Source: Stomatohabitans albus (lineage in GTDB: Bacteria; Actinomycetota; Nitriliruptoria; Euzebyales; Euzebyaceae). From it: 64,000 nucleotides of DNA. This document shows, one piece after another, positions 29,612-38,964 of this stretch. The position numbers and the translations under genes are program-made. Numbering within the stretch: position 1 is the stretch's first letter; every line of letters starts with the position of its first letter. The notes under the pieces are model-generated. The model saw only the letters and a list, made by a program, of their open reading frames with translations, did not search any database and was not told where the DNA came from. Location of the stretch: the NCBI RefSeq assembly GCF_036336025.1, contig NZ_JAYKKE010000002.1, positions 62,001-126,000 on the forward strand. The letters run 5' to 3'.

Positions 29612-30127
29612 TTACAGCCGCAACTGGTTTTGTTCAAGTTCACCGGCACGGATTCGTTTCATGGCTGCCTTACGGTCATGGAGTGCCAAGTGGTCAATAA
29701 AGAGCACTCCGTTGAGGTGGTCTATTTCATGCAAAATGATGCGTGCCAAGAGTCCGGCGCCTTCCAAGGTCAGCTCTTCACCATGTGGATCCAGCCCCTT
29801 CATGACCACTTCTAGGGGTCGTTTGGTGGGGTAGAACAGGCCAGGGAAACTTAAACACCCCTCATCGCCCTCTTGTTGTTCTTCACTGGTCCACTCCACG
29901 AGCGGGTTAATCACCGCCCCTTGGGCTTCCAGGTCTGGCTCCTCCCATGTGAAGATACGTTGGAGCACTCCAACTTGGTTGCCAGCTAACCCCAACCCAT
30001 TGTGGGCTTTCATTGTTTCCATCATGTTGTCGGCTAAGGCACGCAGCCGGTCATCAAAGGTTTCTACAGGGCGAGCTTCTTGGCGTAATACTGGATCACC
30101 AAATAGTCGTACCGGCAAAATTGCCAT
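29612..30127 (-). CDS. def: Peptide deformylase
   Basis: Def removes the N-formyl group from nascent proteins. The 171-residue metalloenzyme carries its three motifs: GLGLAGNQVG (residues about 44-53), EGCLSFPG with the metal-binding cysteine, and HEIDHLNGVLF with two histidine ligands and the catalytic glutamate. The second A of the usual GLAA motif is G. ATG 30127 (minus strand) is preceded by GGAGG. It is first in the def-fmt-rsmB operon, and the 165 bases to the divergent uppS must hold both promoters. Confidence 0.95.
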   Translation of the reverse strand: MAILPVRLFGDPVLRQEARPVETFDDRLRALADNMMETMKAHNGLGLAGNQVGVLQRIFTWEEPDLEAQGAVINPLVEWTSEEQQEGDEGCLSFPGLFYPTKRPLEVVMKGLDPHGEELTLEGAGLLARIILHEIDHLNGVLFIDHLALHDRKAAMKRIRAGELEQNQLRL

Positions 30128-30280
30128 GAATCCTCCCCGTTGCTGTCAGATTGGTTAGCTCCCTAGTCTGCCTCAACCTGACAGATTAAGGGTGCCTTAT
30201 CACCGAATACCTCACTGACGGTGTGGTGGCGCTGTGCGAGTCTGTTCTGAGTGAGCATTCAATCGGGCTGGTATGCCAAG

Positions 30281-30292
30281 TAATCTGGCCCC
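30281..30292 (+). promoter_or_regulatory. Leaderless -10 element of uppS
   Basis: TAATCT (30281-30286) lies six bases before the uppS ATG at 30293, so transcription would start at or next to the A of the start codon. There is no ribosome-binding site. The same TANNNT spacing recurs at gmk, dnaG, obg and others in this window. Confidence 0.5.
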
Positions 30293-31027
30293 ATGACCAG
30301 CCTGTCTGATATAGATCTGAGCGCGATTCCAACCCATGTAGCCATCATTATGGATGGGAACGGTCGTTGGGCCAAGGAGCGAGGAGAACCCCGACATGTC
30401 GGCCATACTGCGGGTGAGGCTGCTCTCTTTGATGTGATTGAAGGTGCCCTGGCCGTTGGGTTGCCCTGGATGACCATTTATGCCTTTTCAACGGAAAACT
30501 GGAAACGACCCCTTGCTGAAGTGAAGTTCATCATGAACTTCAATCGGGACCTCCTTAAGCGTCGTGGAGATGAACTCCATGAACGCAATGTACGGGTGCG
30601 ATTTATCGGGCGACGCGTATTTCCTATTCCTCGTGGGCTTATTGCCATTATGAATGACATCGAAGCACGCACCCGCGATAACACCGGTATGACCCTCCAA
30701 ATTGCATTTAACTATGGTGGTCGGGCTGAGATTGTTGATGCGTTACAAGCCATTGTGGCCAAGGTGGCGAATGGCGAACTTGACCCGAGCAAGGTTCGTG
30801 AACGCACCCTCAAGGATCATTTATATGCGCCCGATGCGCCCGACGTTGATTTACTTGTGCGCTCAAGTGGGGAACACCGCACGTCCAATTTTTTAATCTG
30901 GCAAGCGGCCTATGCAGAACTGGTTTTTGATGACACCTTGTGGCCAGATTGGCGACGCGAGCACCTCTGGCACGCGCTTTCCGTATTCCAACAGCGGAGT
31001 CGCCGATTTGGGGGGCTTAACGGGTGA
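30293..31027 (+). CDS. uppS: Isoprenyl diphosphate synthase (cis-prenyltransferase)
   Basis: This enzyme condenses isopentenyl diphosphate units to make the polyprenyl diphosphate carrier of cell-wall synthesis. The 244-residue protein shows MDGNGRWAKERG with the catalytic aspartate, the GHTAG loop, YAFSTENWKRP, and RSSGEHRTSNFLIWQ near the C-terminus, where most relatives have R(T/S)SGExRLSNFLLWQ. Chain length of the product cannot be told from sequence. It begins at a leaderless-looking ATG and overlaps the next gene by 4 bases (GTGA). Actinobacteria often place it before glyQS, as here. Confidence 0.94.
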   Translation: MTSLSDIDLSAIPTHVAIIMDGNGRWAKERGEPRHVGHTAGEAALFDVIEGALAVGLPWMTIYAFSTENWKRPLAEVKFIMNFNRDLLKRRGDELHERNVRVRFIGRRVFPIPRGLIAIMNDIEARTRDNTGMTLQIAFNYGGRAEIVDALQAIVAKVANGELDPSKVRERTLKDHLYAPDAPDVDLLVRSSGEHRTSNFLIWQAAYAELVFDDTLWPDWRREHLWHALSVFQQRSRRFGGLNG

Positions 31028-31959
31028 GTATTGGACAGGTTGGGCAGCCCCTTCTACAAACCGCCACAGTTTCTGTTGCCGCCACCGTAGGGGAGTGGCT
31101 CCAAGTGCATCACCCAACCTTTGGTCGGGTACAGGTCACATGTCCGGTGACCTGGCGAACCCAGGCAACGGTTACCCTTCATCCCCAGCCCGGCCCGTAT
31201 CCACAATCCAAACACCGACCGCCGCATTGGGCGGCGGATGATGAGGAGATACCGCTTCAACCCAAAGCGGTACAAATCCTTCAGCAGGTGGCCGCCACAA
31301 ACCATATTCCACTGGACCATATTGAGGTGCGAGTGCAATCACCCGTCCCCGAAGGCAAAGGGTTTGCCTCATCGACCAGTGATCTTGTCGCCCTCAGTGC
31401 CGCTATCGGCCAAGCCGCCCATGCACCTATCTCACCACCTGACATGCATGCCATGGCCATTTCGATAGAAGCCACCGATGCGATCATGTATCCCGGTCTC
31501 GTTACCGCCACCTTAGATGAGGCTCAGGTCCTGAGAACCCACCGAGCCACCCCTCCGGTTGCATTTGTCACCGTGATCCCATCGGCCTCACTGGAGACGG
31601 TGCATCAACCAGAAAGCACGCCACAGCCAGAAGCTGACCGGTTACTCCAGGCAATGCAGACGGCGCTGACTGACCAACACCTGCCGACAATGGGCAGACT
31701 TGCCACCGAGAGCGGCTCGCTAGCCCAAGACCGAATTCACACACCGCATTGGGACCTCGTCAACGCTATTGGGCAAGCCTATGACGGATTAGGCGTCATC
31801 ATCGGCCATTCTGGCACGCTGAGTGCCGTCATTTGTGACACAACGCATCGGGCACACACGAGTCGGTTACAAGAACTGACTGCCATCCTGGCAGCCGAAA
31901 CAGGGTACCCCGTTGCTACTGCCACCCCTGACCTTGCAGGTCCGCTTACACACGCATGA
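31024..31959 (+). CDS. pduX: GHMP-family kinase, probable PduX-type L-threonine kinase
   Basis: The 311-residue protein has the GHMP kinase motif 2 in the PduX form (PEGKGFASSTSDL, residues about 110-122) and the PduX-like stretch SIEATDAIMYPGL. PduX phosphorylates L-threonine to L-threonine phosphate, the precursor of the aminopropanol arm of cobalamin. The C-terminal half (HSGTLSAVICD) fits the GHMP motif 3. GTG 31024 overlaps the uppS stop. No cobalamin gene lies nearby, so the pathway link rests on family similarity alone; another small-molecule GHMP kinase is possible. Confidence 0.72.
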   Translation: MSIGQVGQPLLQTATVSVAATVGEWLQVHHPTFGRVQVTCPVTWRTQATVTLHPQPGPYPQSKHRPPHWAADDEEIPLQPKAVQILQQVAATNHIPLDHIEVRVQSPVPEGKGFASSTSDLVALSAAIGQAAHAPISPPDMHAMAISIEATDAIMYPGLVTATLDEAQVLRTHRATPPVAFVTVIPSASLETVHQPESTPQPEADRLLQAMQTALTDQHLPTMGRLATESGSLAQDRIHTPHWDLVNAIGQAYDGLGVIIGHSGTLSAVICDTTHRAHTSRLQELTAILAAETGYPVATATPDLAGPLTHA

Positions 31960-32072
31960 ATACCCCATGATGGTGCCGGTTCGACTTCCTCACCACATGC
32001 AGATCACACGACATATATGCGCTAAACCCGATAGACTCATGCGCTGATTTCAATTGTGTAGAAAGGCCCCTT

Positions 32073-33515
32073 GTGACCACCGACGCCCACCAACCCCCTG
32101 CTTTTGACCCGGATTTTCCGCTCGTTCCTGCTGACGCACCTGATGAGGTAACCGATCACTGGACCACGATGGAAACGATCGTGGAATTGTGTAAGCGCCG
32201 TGGCATTATTTTCCAGTCCTCAGAGATCTATGGTGGTCTGCGTGGCGCGTGGGATTATGGCCCCTTAGGTGTGGCGCTTAAAGACAATGTGCGTAATGCC
32301 TGGCGTCGCCATATGTTCCAGCTTCGTGATGATGTGGTTCCCCTTGAAGCGTCTATTTTGATGCATCCGAAGGTATGGGAAGCGAGTGGGCACGTTGGTG
32401 GGTTCACCGACCCGCTTGTTGAATGCAAGAACTGCAACTCACGGCAACGCCAGGATAAATTGCCGACCAATAAGGATGGGGAGCTGTATTGCCCCAACTG
32501 CGGCATGGTTAATAACTTCACTGAACCGCGTGACTTTAACTTGATGTTCAAAACCTTTGTTGGGCCAGCTGAGGATAGTGCTAACCAGGTGTGGCTCCGG
32601 CCTGAGACGGCCCAAGGGATGTTCGTTGATTACAACCACATTCAACTGACGAGTCGGAAGAAGATTCCCTTTGGGATTGGTCAGATTGGCCGGTCGTTCC
32701 GCAATGAAATTACACCACGAAACTTTATTTTCCGGGTTCGTGAGTTCGAGCAGATGGAATTGGAGTATTTCTGTAAGCCAGGCACCGATGAAGCATGGCA
32801 TAACTACTGGATTCGTACCCGCTATGACTGGTGGCTGAACTACGGCATCCGTCCAGAGAACATTCGTATTCGTCCCCACCTGCCTGATGAATTAAGTCAC
32901 TATTCCAAAGGCACGGTGGACTTTGAATACAAGTTCCCCATGGGTTGGGGTGAACTTGAAGGTGTTGCCAATCGTGGTCAGTTCGATGTGACCCAGCACC
33001 ATGAGCACTCTGGCAAGGACCTGACGTATTACGACCAGGCTGCAGACGAACGGTATATTCCCAACGTAATTGAACCGGCGTGTGGGTTGGACCGTGCCGT
33101 GCTGGCATTCTTGGTGGACGCCTATGACGCTGAAGATGTTCCAACTGCCAAAGGTGGGACTGAAACCCGTACCGTCTTGCATTTCCATCCCGACATTGCA
33201 CCGGTCAAGGTAGCGGTGTTACCGCTGAGTCGTAAAGACACACTGGTCCCCACTGCCCAAGAAGTGAATGCGTTGTTGAAGCCCCACTTTGACAATGTGG
33301 ACTATGACGATGCCGGCCAGATTGGGCGTCGCTATCGTCGCCAAGACGAGGTTGGTACTCCGTTCTGTGTCACCGTGGATTTTGAGACAGTCGAGCAAGA
33401 CCGTGCGGTCACGGTACGTGATCGTGACACAATGACCCAAGAACGAGTCGCCATTGATCGGCTGGTGTCCTATTTGAAGGACCAGTTCGACCAAGCTCGT
33501 GCGGTTGTCAAATGA
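32073..33515 (+). CDS. glyQS: Glycyl-tRNA synthetase, dimeric type
   Basis: Charges tRNA-Gly with glycine. The 480-residue class II enzyme is the single-chain alpha2 type, shown by RGIIFQSSEIYGGLRGAWDYGPLG in part, the motif 2 region FRNEITPRNFIFRVREFEQME, motif 3 around GLDRAVLAFL, and a C-terminal anticodon-binding domain from residue about 370. A Zn-type cluster of cysteines (CKNCNSRQ and CPNCGMV) lies at about 115-150. The start is GTG 32073 behind GAAAGG. It is followed 14 bases later by dnaG, with dgt absent from the usual position between them. Confidence 0.96.
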   Translation: MTTDAHQPPAFDPDFPLVPADAPDEVTDHWTTMETIVELCKRRGIIFQSSEIYGGLRGAWDYGPLGVALKDNVRNAWRRHMFQLRDDVVPLEASILMHPKVWEASGHVGGFTDPLVECKNCNSRQRQDKLPTNKDGELYCPNCGMVNNFTEPRDFNLMFKTFVGPAEDSANQVWLRPETAQGMFVDYNHIQLTSRKKIPFGIGQIGRSFRNEITPRNFIFRVREFEQMELEYFCKPGTDEAWHNYWIRTRYDWWLNYGIRPENIRIRPHLPDELSHYSKGTVDFEYKFPMGWGELEGVANRGQFDVTQHHEHSGKDLTYYDQAADERYIPNVIEPACGLDRAVLAFLVDAYDAEDVPTAKGGTETRTVLHFHPDIAPVKVAVLPLSRKDTLVPTAQEVNALLKPHFDNVDYDDAGQIGRRYRRQDEVGTPFCVTVDFETVEQDRAVTVRDRDTMTQERVAIDRLVSYLKDQFDQARAVVK

Positions 33516-33517
33516 TC

Positions 33518-33529
33518 TAGACTGCGCCT
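33518..33529 (+). promoter_or_regulatory. Leaderless -10 element of dnaG
   Basis: TAGACT (33518-33523) begins just after the glyQS stop and stands six bases before the dnaG ATG at 33530. No ribosome-binding site is present, so dnaG may have its own leaderless transcript besides read-through from glyQS. Confidence 0.5.
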
Positions 33530-35368
33530 ATGGGCAAGGGGCGGATTAACGAAGCAGACATTGACCGGCTTAAAGATGTGATCCGGTTAGATGAGGTGGT
33601 TCGCCCGCACACCGAGTTGAAGGCAAGTGGGCCAGGGCGCTTCATGGCGCGCTGCCCCTTTCACAATGAAAAAACCCCGTCATTCAGCTTGGACGCCACA
33701 AAAGGGGTGTACCACTGTTTCGGATGTGGCGTTGGTGGTAACGCCTTTACGTTCTTGATGGAACTTGAAGGGCTCAACTATGTTGAGGCTGTGGAACGGT
33801 TGGCTGCCCAATTTGGGGTGACGTTGCACTATGAACGCCAGTCCACTCGCCAGGCACACGCCCAGAGCAAACGCACGCGTTTGCGTGAGTTACTCCAAGA
33901 AGCGGCAACCTTTTATCATCAGCAGTTATTAGGCCCCGACGGAGAATCAGCTCGTCGGTATTTGAGTAAACGCCATATCCAAGATGCGGCGATTGATCAT
34001 TGGAATCTTGGGTGGGCGCCAGACCAGTGGGATGGACTGAGTACCTACTTGATGGGCAAGGGTGCCAGTATTGATGATCTTGAATCGGCCGGCCTATCAA
34101 CACGAGGGCGACACGGGCCAATCGACCGATTCCGGGCACGGGTCATGTATCCCATTGCAGATCGGGGTGGAACGGACGTGGTGGCCTTTGGCGGCCGTAT
34201 TGTTCCTGAAGCCCAACGGGTGACGGTAATGCAAGATGGCCCCGGTCCGAAATACATCAATAGTCCTAAGAATGAGGTCTATGACAAAAGTCGAGTGTTA
34301 TTTGGGCTGGCTCAAGCGCGGCGTGCCATCGTCAAGGCCAATAATGTCTACGTTGTTGAGGGCTATATGGACGTGATTGGCCTTGCCCAAATTGGTATTG
34401 AGAATGTGGTTGCAACCTGTGGAACCGCATTGACTGGTGAACATTTTGCGATGCTTGAACGGCTCGACACCGCAATCACGTTGTGCCTTGACCCTGATGA
34501 CGCAGGTATGCAAGCGGCAGAACGGGCTCGGGAATTAGCAGCCCAAACGGGCGTTTCTGACTTGGGTATCGTTAAACTACCCGAAGGTCTCGACCCCGCT
34601 GACCTCGCCAATGAACGGGGGTTAGAAGGAACTACCAACGCCTTGGCATTGCGTGTCAGTGCAGTTGCATTCCAAATCCAATACCTCTTGGACCATGCCC
34701 AGCTTGACACGCCAGAACAGCGTCGGGCAGCGTACCAATCCACATTCCCGTTACTTGGCAAGTTAGAGAGTTGGGACCTGCGCTACCAATATATTTTTGA
34801 CTATGTTGCCCCCGTTGTGGGTATCCCCGGGCAGCGTATTGAAGATGAATTGAATGTGACCTACCCCCTTCACCGCCAACAACGACGTACCGCAAGAACC
34901 ACGGCACCGCCTCCCGTTGGGGCGTCGATCCCGAACACCGGATACGGTGAGGCTGACCATCCAACCCAGGACAAAGCCCGGCACGCCCAGCTTCACCTTG
35001 AACGAATGGCGATCCAAACTGCTCTTCAAAACCCGAGTTGGATTACAGTATCTGCGGAACATTTCACAACTGAACTCAGTAAACAGGTTATCCAAGCTGT
35101 TCAGCAGTCGATAAGTTTCGATGAACTCATAGAACGTATGCCCAATGACGAGGCTCGTGACCGTGTTCGGGCGCTCGTTACGGCGGAATCGTTCGTGACC
35201 GATAGTGAACAGGCAGCACAGCTTCAAACAAGTTTGGAGCGTGCCCTGGTAAGACGACAATGGCAGGACGTACTGAACGCAATTGAATTCGCTCAAGGAC
35301 AAGAACGCACTGATCTCATGCTTAAAGCACAAGCACTGAATCAAAAGTGGCGTTCTATGAGTGGTTAA
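33530..35368 (+). CDS. dnaG: DNA primase
   Basis: DnaG makes RNA primers at the replication fork. The 612-residue protein has an N-terminal CHC2 zinc finger (CPFHNEKTPSF and CFGCGVGGNAF, residues about 42-75), the RNA-polymerase core with VVAFGGRIV, and a TOPRIM fold with VEGYMDVIGL and the LDPDDAGMQAAERA metal site (about 285-330). The C-terminal region from about 480 would bind DnaB helicase. A leaderless-type -10 lies before the start. A GGDEF-EAL gene follows 51 bases after its stop. Confidence 0.96.
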   Translation: MGKGRINEADIDRLKDVIRLDEVVRPHTELKASGPGRFMARCPFHNEKTPSFSLDATKGVYHCFGCGVGGNAFTFLMELEGLNYVEAVERLAAQFGVTLHYERQSTRQAHAQSKRTRLRELLQEAATFYHQQLLGPDGESARRYLSKRHIQDAAIDHWNLGWAPDQWDGLSTYLMGKGASIDDLESAGLSTRGRHGPIDRFRARVMYPIADRGGTDVVAFGGRIVPEAQRVTVMQDGPGPKYINSPKNEVYDKSRVLFGLAQARRAIVKANNVYVVEGYMDVIGLAQIGIENVVATCGTALTGEHFAMLERLDTAITLCLDPDDAGMQAAERARELAAQTGVSDLGIVKLPEGLDPADLANERGLEGTTNALALRVSAVAFQIQYLLDHAQLDTPEQRRAAYQSTFPLLGKLESWDLRYQYIFDYVAPVVGIPGQRIEDELNVTYPLHRQQRRTARTTAPPPVGASIPNTGYGEADHPTQDKARHAQLHLERMAIQTALQNPSWITVSAEHFTTELSKQVIQAVQQSISFDELIERMPNDEARDRVRALVTAESFVTDSEQAAQLQTSLERALVRRQWQDVLNAIEFAQGQERTDLMLKAQALNQKWRSMSG

Positions 35369-35419
35369 TGTGAAACTGCATCTGCATACAGTGCGTTAGA
35401 CGATTAAGGACAGGGGCCT

Positions 35420-37750
35420 ATGCTCCAATCAATGGCTAGAAAGGATAGAACATCGACTGGGTACCGCCGGTCCTATCCGGCGTATCGTCCGAACCAACAG
35501 ATCACATCCACTGGGATTTTGTTGATCTGTGTGTGTGCGGTCACCTGGTTACTTGGTCTGTGGGAAGACTCTGGTACATCGGTGTTACCCTCCTTCGTTC
35601 CAATGTTTTTGGGCTACACCATTCCAATCTTGGCACTTGGTATGGTTGCCATGCGCTTCCGCCGAGAACGGACCATGCAACGGTGGATGTTTCTATTCAT
35701 TGCCAGTGTGCTCATTGAGATCATCAGCTTGGGCATTCACTCGCCGTTCCTTGAAGCCAATGTGCCCGGGGTCGTCAAAGAAGGTATGAACTCCTTTGCT
35801 CGGGTTGTCCAACTTGGTGCAGCCGGCATGTTTGTGTACGAGGCAGATCGCTTCAGTCTTCGTCCGTGGTTTTTAGATTCAATCGGCTTGACAGCGGGTG
35901 TTTCACTCCTGCTCTGGCAGATTTTCTATTCAGTATTCAAGTTCACCCCAACATGGTTTACCGCTATTCACTTGGTCGTTGCGGGTGCATGTATTGCCTT
36001 TGGATTCCATCTCGGTATTGCGCTGAGGATTAGTTCAGCCTTTGGCCGGTTATACGGTGCCACCATTTGTGTCACCGGCCTATTGGAGTTTGCTGGTGCA
36101 TTGGGGTTGATGAACTATGCCTCCTTGCCTCAGCCGGGTGATTCTCTACTTGTCTTGAGTTTGTTGGGCGCCATTAGTGGAACTCAGTTAGGCAATCCCT
36201 ATTTTGAAATTGGTTCCAAACGCTTTAAGTACTGGACCCTGATTACCACGGTGGCCCTACCTGTAACCGTCGCTGGGATGGTCATTTTCTTTGACTCTTG
36301 GCAAAGTGGTGGGCCGGTCTTGGTTGCTGGTCTTGCCGTTTCTTTCTTAGTTGCCGGCCGGTTAGCTGCCCTCTTAAGCAAAGAGCTCATCATTCAGCGC
36401 ATCGCGGACACTGAACGCACCTCACTGGCCAACTATGCCTTTAAAGACTCCCTTACCGGGTTGCGTAATCGCAAAGCGTTACATGATCGACTGAGTGACG
36501 AATTAAAACAAAAGCCCTTGAGTGTGCTCTATATCGACCTTGACCGATTCAAAGTTGTCAACGACACAGCCGGGCACGCCGCAGGTGATGAGGTATTGCG
36601 TCTTGTCGCTCAACGCATCACCAAAATCTTGGGTGAGGAGAACGAACTCTTCCGTGTAAGTGGTGATGAATTCGTTGCGATTTTGCCTGGCTATCCAAAA
36701 GAAACCGATGCCATTGCTGTTGGTGAACGCATTATTGCTGAACTTGCACCGCCCTTCTTTGTCCACAATAAAGAGTGGTTCCTTGGCGCGAGTATCGGTA
36801 TTGCCCAATACAACGGCACCGAAGGTATGGATGCGGCTGCCTTGTTGCGTAACGCTGATGCAGCGATGGTCGCCGCCAAGGAGAACGGGCGTAATACCTG
36901 TTACATCTTCGACCAAGATCTCGTTGACTATATTTCGAGCCAGCACGATGCCGAAGTTCGCTTACGCCACGCGTTAGAACGCGGGTGGATCATTCCGGTC
37001 TACCAGCCGATTGTCAATCTTGAAACAGGAACGATTGCCGGGTTTGAAACCCTCGCACGTTGGCGTGACGCTGACGGGTCGATCCGTTCAGCTGGAGCAT
37101 TCATTGAGCTTGCTGAAAAGACCAAGCTTGTGCGTGAAGTTGACCTGATCGTACTCAACGGTGCATGCCGGTTTATTAGCCAATTCAACCATGGGCTTCC
37201 TGAAGAAGACCAAGTGTGGATCACCGTCAATGTCAGCCCGATCGACTTGGCCACTGGCGAAGTAACTGAGAATATCCGTCGTGCCATTGAAGAAACCAAC
37301 ATTGACCCGAACTGGCTTGTCATCGAACTTATCGAATCAGCCTTGCAATCTGACCCTGAGCTTGCGCGTAATCAACTGCTTGAAATCCACGAACTCGGAG
37401 TCAAGCTCGCCATTGATGACTTCGGAACGGGATATAGTTCGCTCGCACACCTCGCACGGTTCCCGGTTGATCTGCTAAAGGTTGATAAGGCATTTATTCG
37501 TGAACTGTCTGATGGGGTAGAAGACCCAGATGAAACGATGGCTGCTGCGGTACTGACCATTACCAAGGCGTTGAAGTTCCCCGCCATTGCCGAAGGGGTC
37601 GAAACCCACGATGTTGCGAAAACGTTGAGTGGTTTGGGCTATGGCCTGGCCCAGGGGTTCTTGTACTCCAAACCCCTGTATGGGTTACAGGCGATGGGAA
37701 TCCGTGGTCAAATCCTGGACGGGAAACGGTGTATGTCCAAAGGTGCCTAG
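35420..37750 (+). CDS. Membrane GGDEF-EAL protein 7, both domains apparently active
   Basis: A 776-residue standalone paralogue. Membrane helices fill residues about 30-325, followed by a GGDEF domain with SGDEF (near 413) and the metal site YIDLDRF, but no RxxD inhibitory site. An EAL domain follows with ETLARW (near 542; ETL is a known working variant), VNVSP, ELIES, DDFGTG, KVD, AEGVE and AQGF. Both activities are possible. AGGGG precedes ATG 35420. It resembles textbook GGDEF-EAL proteins more than the clustered members do, which suggests it evolves under ordinary constraint. It lies between dnaG and the zinc importer. Confidence 0.9.
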   Translation: MLQSMARKDRTSTGYRRSYPAYRPNQQITSTGILLICVCAVTWLLGLWEDSGTSVLPSFVPMFLGYTIPILALGMVAMRFRRERTMQRWMFLFIASVLIEIISLGIHSPFLEANVPGVVKEGMNSFARVVQLGAAGMFVYEADRFSLRPWFLDSIGLTAGVSLLLWQIFYSVFKFTPTWFTAIHLVVAGACIAFGFHLGIALRISSAFGRLYGATICVTGLLEFAGALGLMNYASLPQPGDSLLVLSLLGAISGTQLGNPYFEIGSKRFKYWTLITTVALPVTVAGMVIFFDSWQSGGPVLVAGLAVSFLVAGRLAALLSKELIIQRIADTERTSLANYAFKDSLTGLRNRKALHDRLSDELKQKPLSVLYIDLDRFKVVNDTAGHAAGDEVLRLVAQRITKILGEENELFRVSGDEFVAILPGYPKETDAIAVGERIIAELAPPFFVHNKEWFLGASIGIAQYNGTEGMDAAALLRNADAAMVAAKENGRNTCYIFDQDLVDYISSQHDAEVRLRHALERGWIIPVYQPIVNLETGTIAGFETLARWRDADGSIRSAGAFIELAEKTKLVREVDLIVLNGACRFISQFNHGLPEEDQVWITVNVSPIDLATGEVTENIRRAIEETNIDPNWLVIELIESALQSDPELARNQLLEIHELGVKLAIDDFGTGYSSLAHLARFPVDLLKVDKAFIRELSDGVEDPDETMAAAVLTITKALKFPAIAEGVETHDVAKTLSGLGYGLAQGFLYSKPLYGLQAMGIRGQILDGKRCMSKGA

Positions 37751-37908
37751 TCACCAGGTGCACAGACTGGTTGGTGTGTCCCTATTGACCAGTCAGTCAC
37801 TCTGTTGATGCAAAGGTTCATGCAGTAACTGGCATAGGTATTCTCCGTCTACATTTTTATAGTGGTCTATTCGCCATATATCGCAGAATCTGAACAGAGG
37901 AGAAGACC

Positions 37909-38964
37909 ATGTCCACTCGTACTGGATTACTTAGCATCGTTGCGGTTGCGGCATTGGCAGCTTGTTCAAATCAAGCGCCATCCTCAACCCAGTCCACACC
38001 TGTACCTGCCCCCACATCATCAGTCACAACGACAGCCCCTTCACCATCATCAGCTTCAAGTGAACCTATGACAGCTGACGCCAATGGGGTAAAGGGGGGC
38101 AAAGTTACCGTTGCAACTGCCCTTTACCCGATTGAGTGGTTGACGAAAGAAATCGGTGGCGACCATGTGGCCATCACCAATCTGGTAGCCCCAGGTCAAG
38201 ATGCCCACCACATTGAGTTGTCACCCAGCCAAGTCCAAGAGGTGATGGATGCCGATATGGTCATTCATTTCAATGGATTGGCCCCGGCCTTTGATGACGC
38301 TGCTGCAAAAAGCCAGGGCAAAGCGGTTGATTTACGCCAGCTCATCCGACTTGAACTGGCAGATCATGATGACCATGACGACCATGATGACCATGACGAT
38401 GGTGATGATGATCATGATGACCATGACCATGATCATGATTTAGGCGGAGTCGACCCTCACTTTTGGTTAGATCCCGACGAGCTTGCTGATCTTGCGCCCA
38501 AACTGGCCGAGGCATTGAGTGAACAAGATCCTGCGAATGCGGCGATGTATCGAGAGAACGCTACTCGCATTGCGTCAACGCTTGATGCTCGTGATGACGA
38601 GTGGGATCGGCGTCTTGACCGGTGCACGATCAAACCATTTGTGACGACCCATGCAGCCTTTGGATACCTGGCCGATGCGTACGATTTACGCCAGATCGGT
38701 ATTAAAGGACTTGACCCTGATGCAGAGCCAACACCTGAACGCTTGAATGCTATTCGTGAAGAAATCAGTCGCGCTGGTGTCACAACGGTCTTTACTGAAC
38801 CCTCCGCCACGACCGCGCTTGCCGAGTCAATTGCTCAAGATTTAAATATTCAGGTTGCCACCTTGGACCCGTTAGAAAGTCTTTCACCAGACAGTCCTGG
38901 CAAAGATTACCTTGAGGTGATGCAGGCCAATATTGATGCGCTTGCGAAGGCGAATAACTGTTGA
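37909..38964 (+). CDS. znuA: Zinc ABC transporter substrate-binding lipoprotein
   Basis: ZnuA captures Zn2+ outside the membrane and delivers it to ZnuBC. The 351-residue protein starts with a lipoprotein signal (LAAC lipobox, cysteine near 19), an S/T/P-rich linker, then the cluster A-I solute-binding fold with histidines in DAHHIELSP, HFWLDP and TTHAAFGYL. A long Asp/His repeat (residues about 150-180) is the metal-collecting loop typical of zinc binders, favouring zinc over manganese. GAGGAGA precedes the ATG. It overlaps znuC by 4 bases. No clear Zur box was recognised upstream; a TATAGT at 37858 could be a -10. Confidence 0.92.
   Translation: MSTRTGLLSIVAVAALAACSNQAPSSTQSTPVPAPTSSVTTTAPSPSSASSEPMTADANGVKGGKVTVATALYPIEWLTKEIGGDHVAITNLVAPGQDAHHIELSPSQVQEVMDADMVIHFNGLAPAFDDAAAKSQGKAVDLRQLIRLELADHDDHDDHDDHDDGDDDHDDHDHDHDLGGVDPHFWLDPDELADLAPKLAEALSEQDPANAAMYRENATRIASTLDARDDEWDRRLDRCTIKPFVTTHAAFGYLADAYDLRQIGIKGLDPDAEPTPERLNAIREEISRAGVTTVFTEPSATTALAESIAQDLNIQVATLDPLESLSPDSPGKDYLEVMQANIDALAKANNC

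Noticed and set aside
38340-38450. Short tandem repeat that could suggest a CRISPR or other repeat array
   Set aside because: It is low-complexity coding DNA for the Asp/His metal loop of ZnuA, without spacer structure; no CRISPR array is present in the window.
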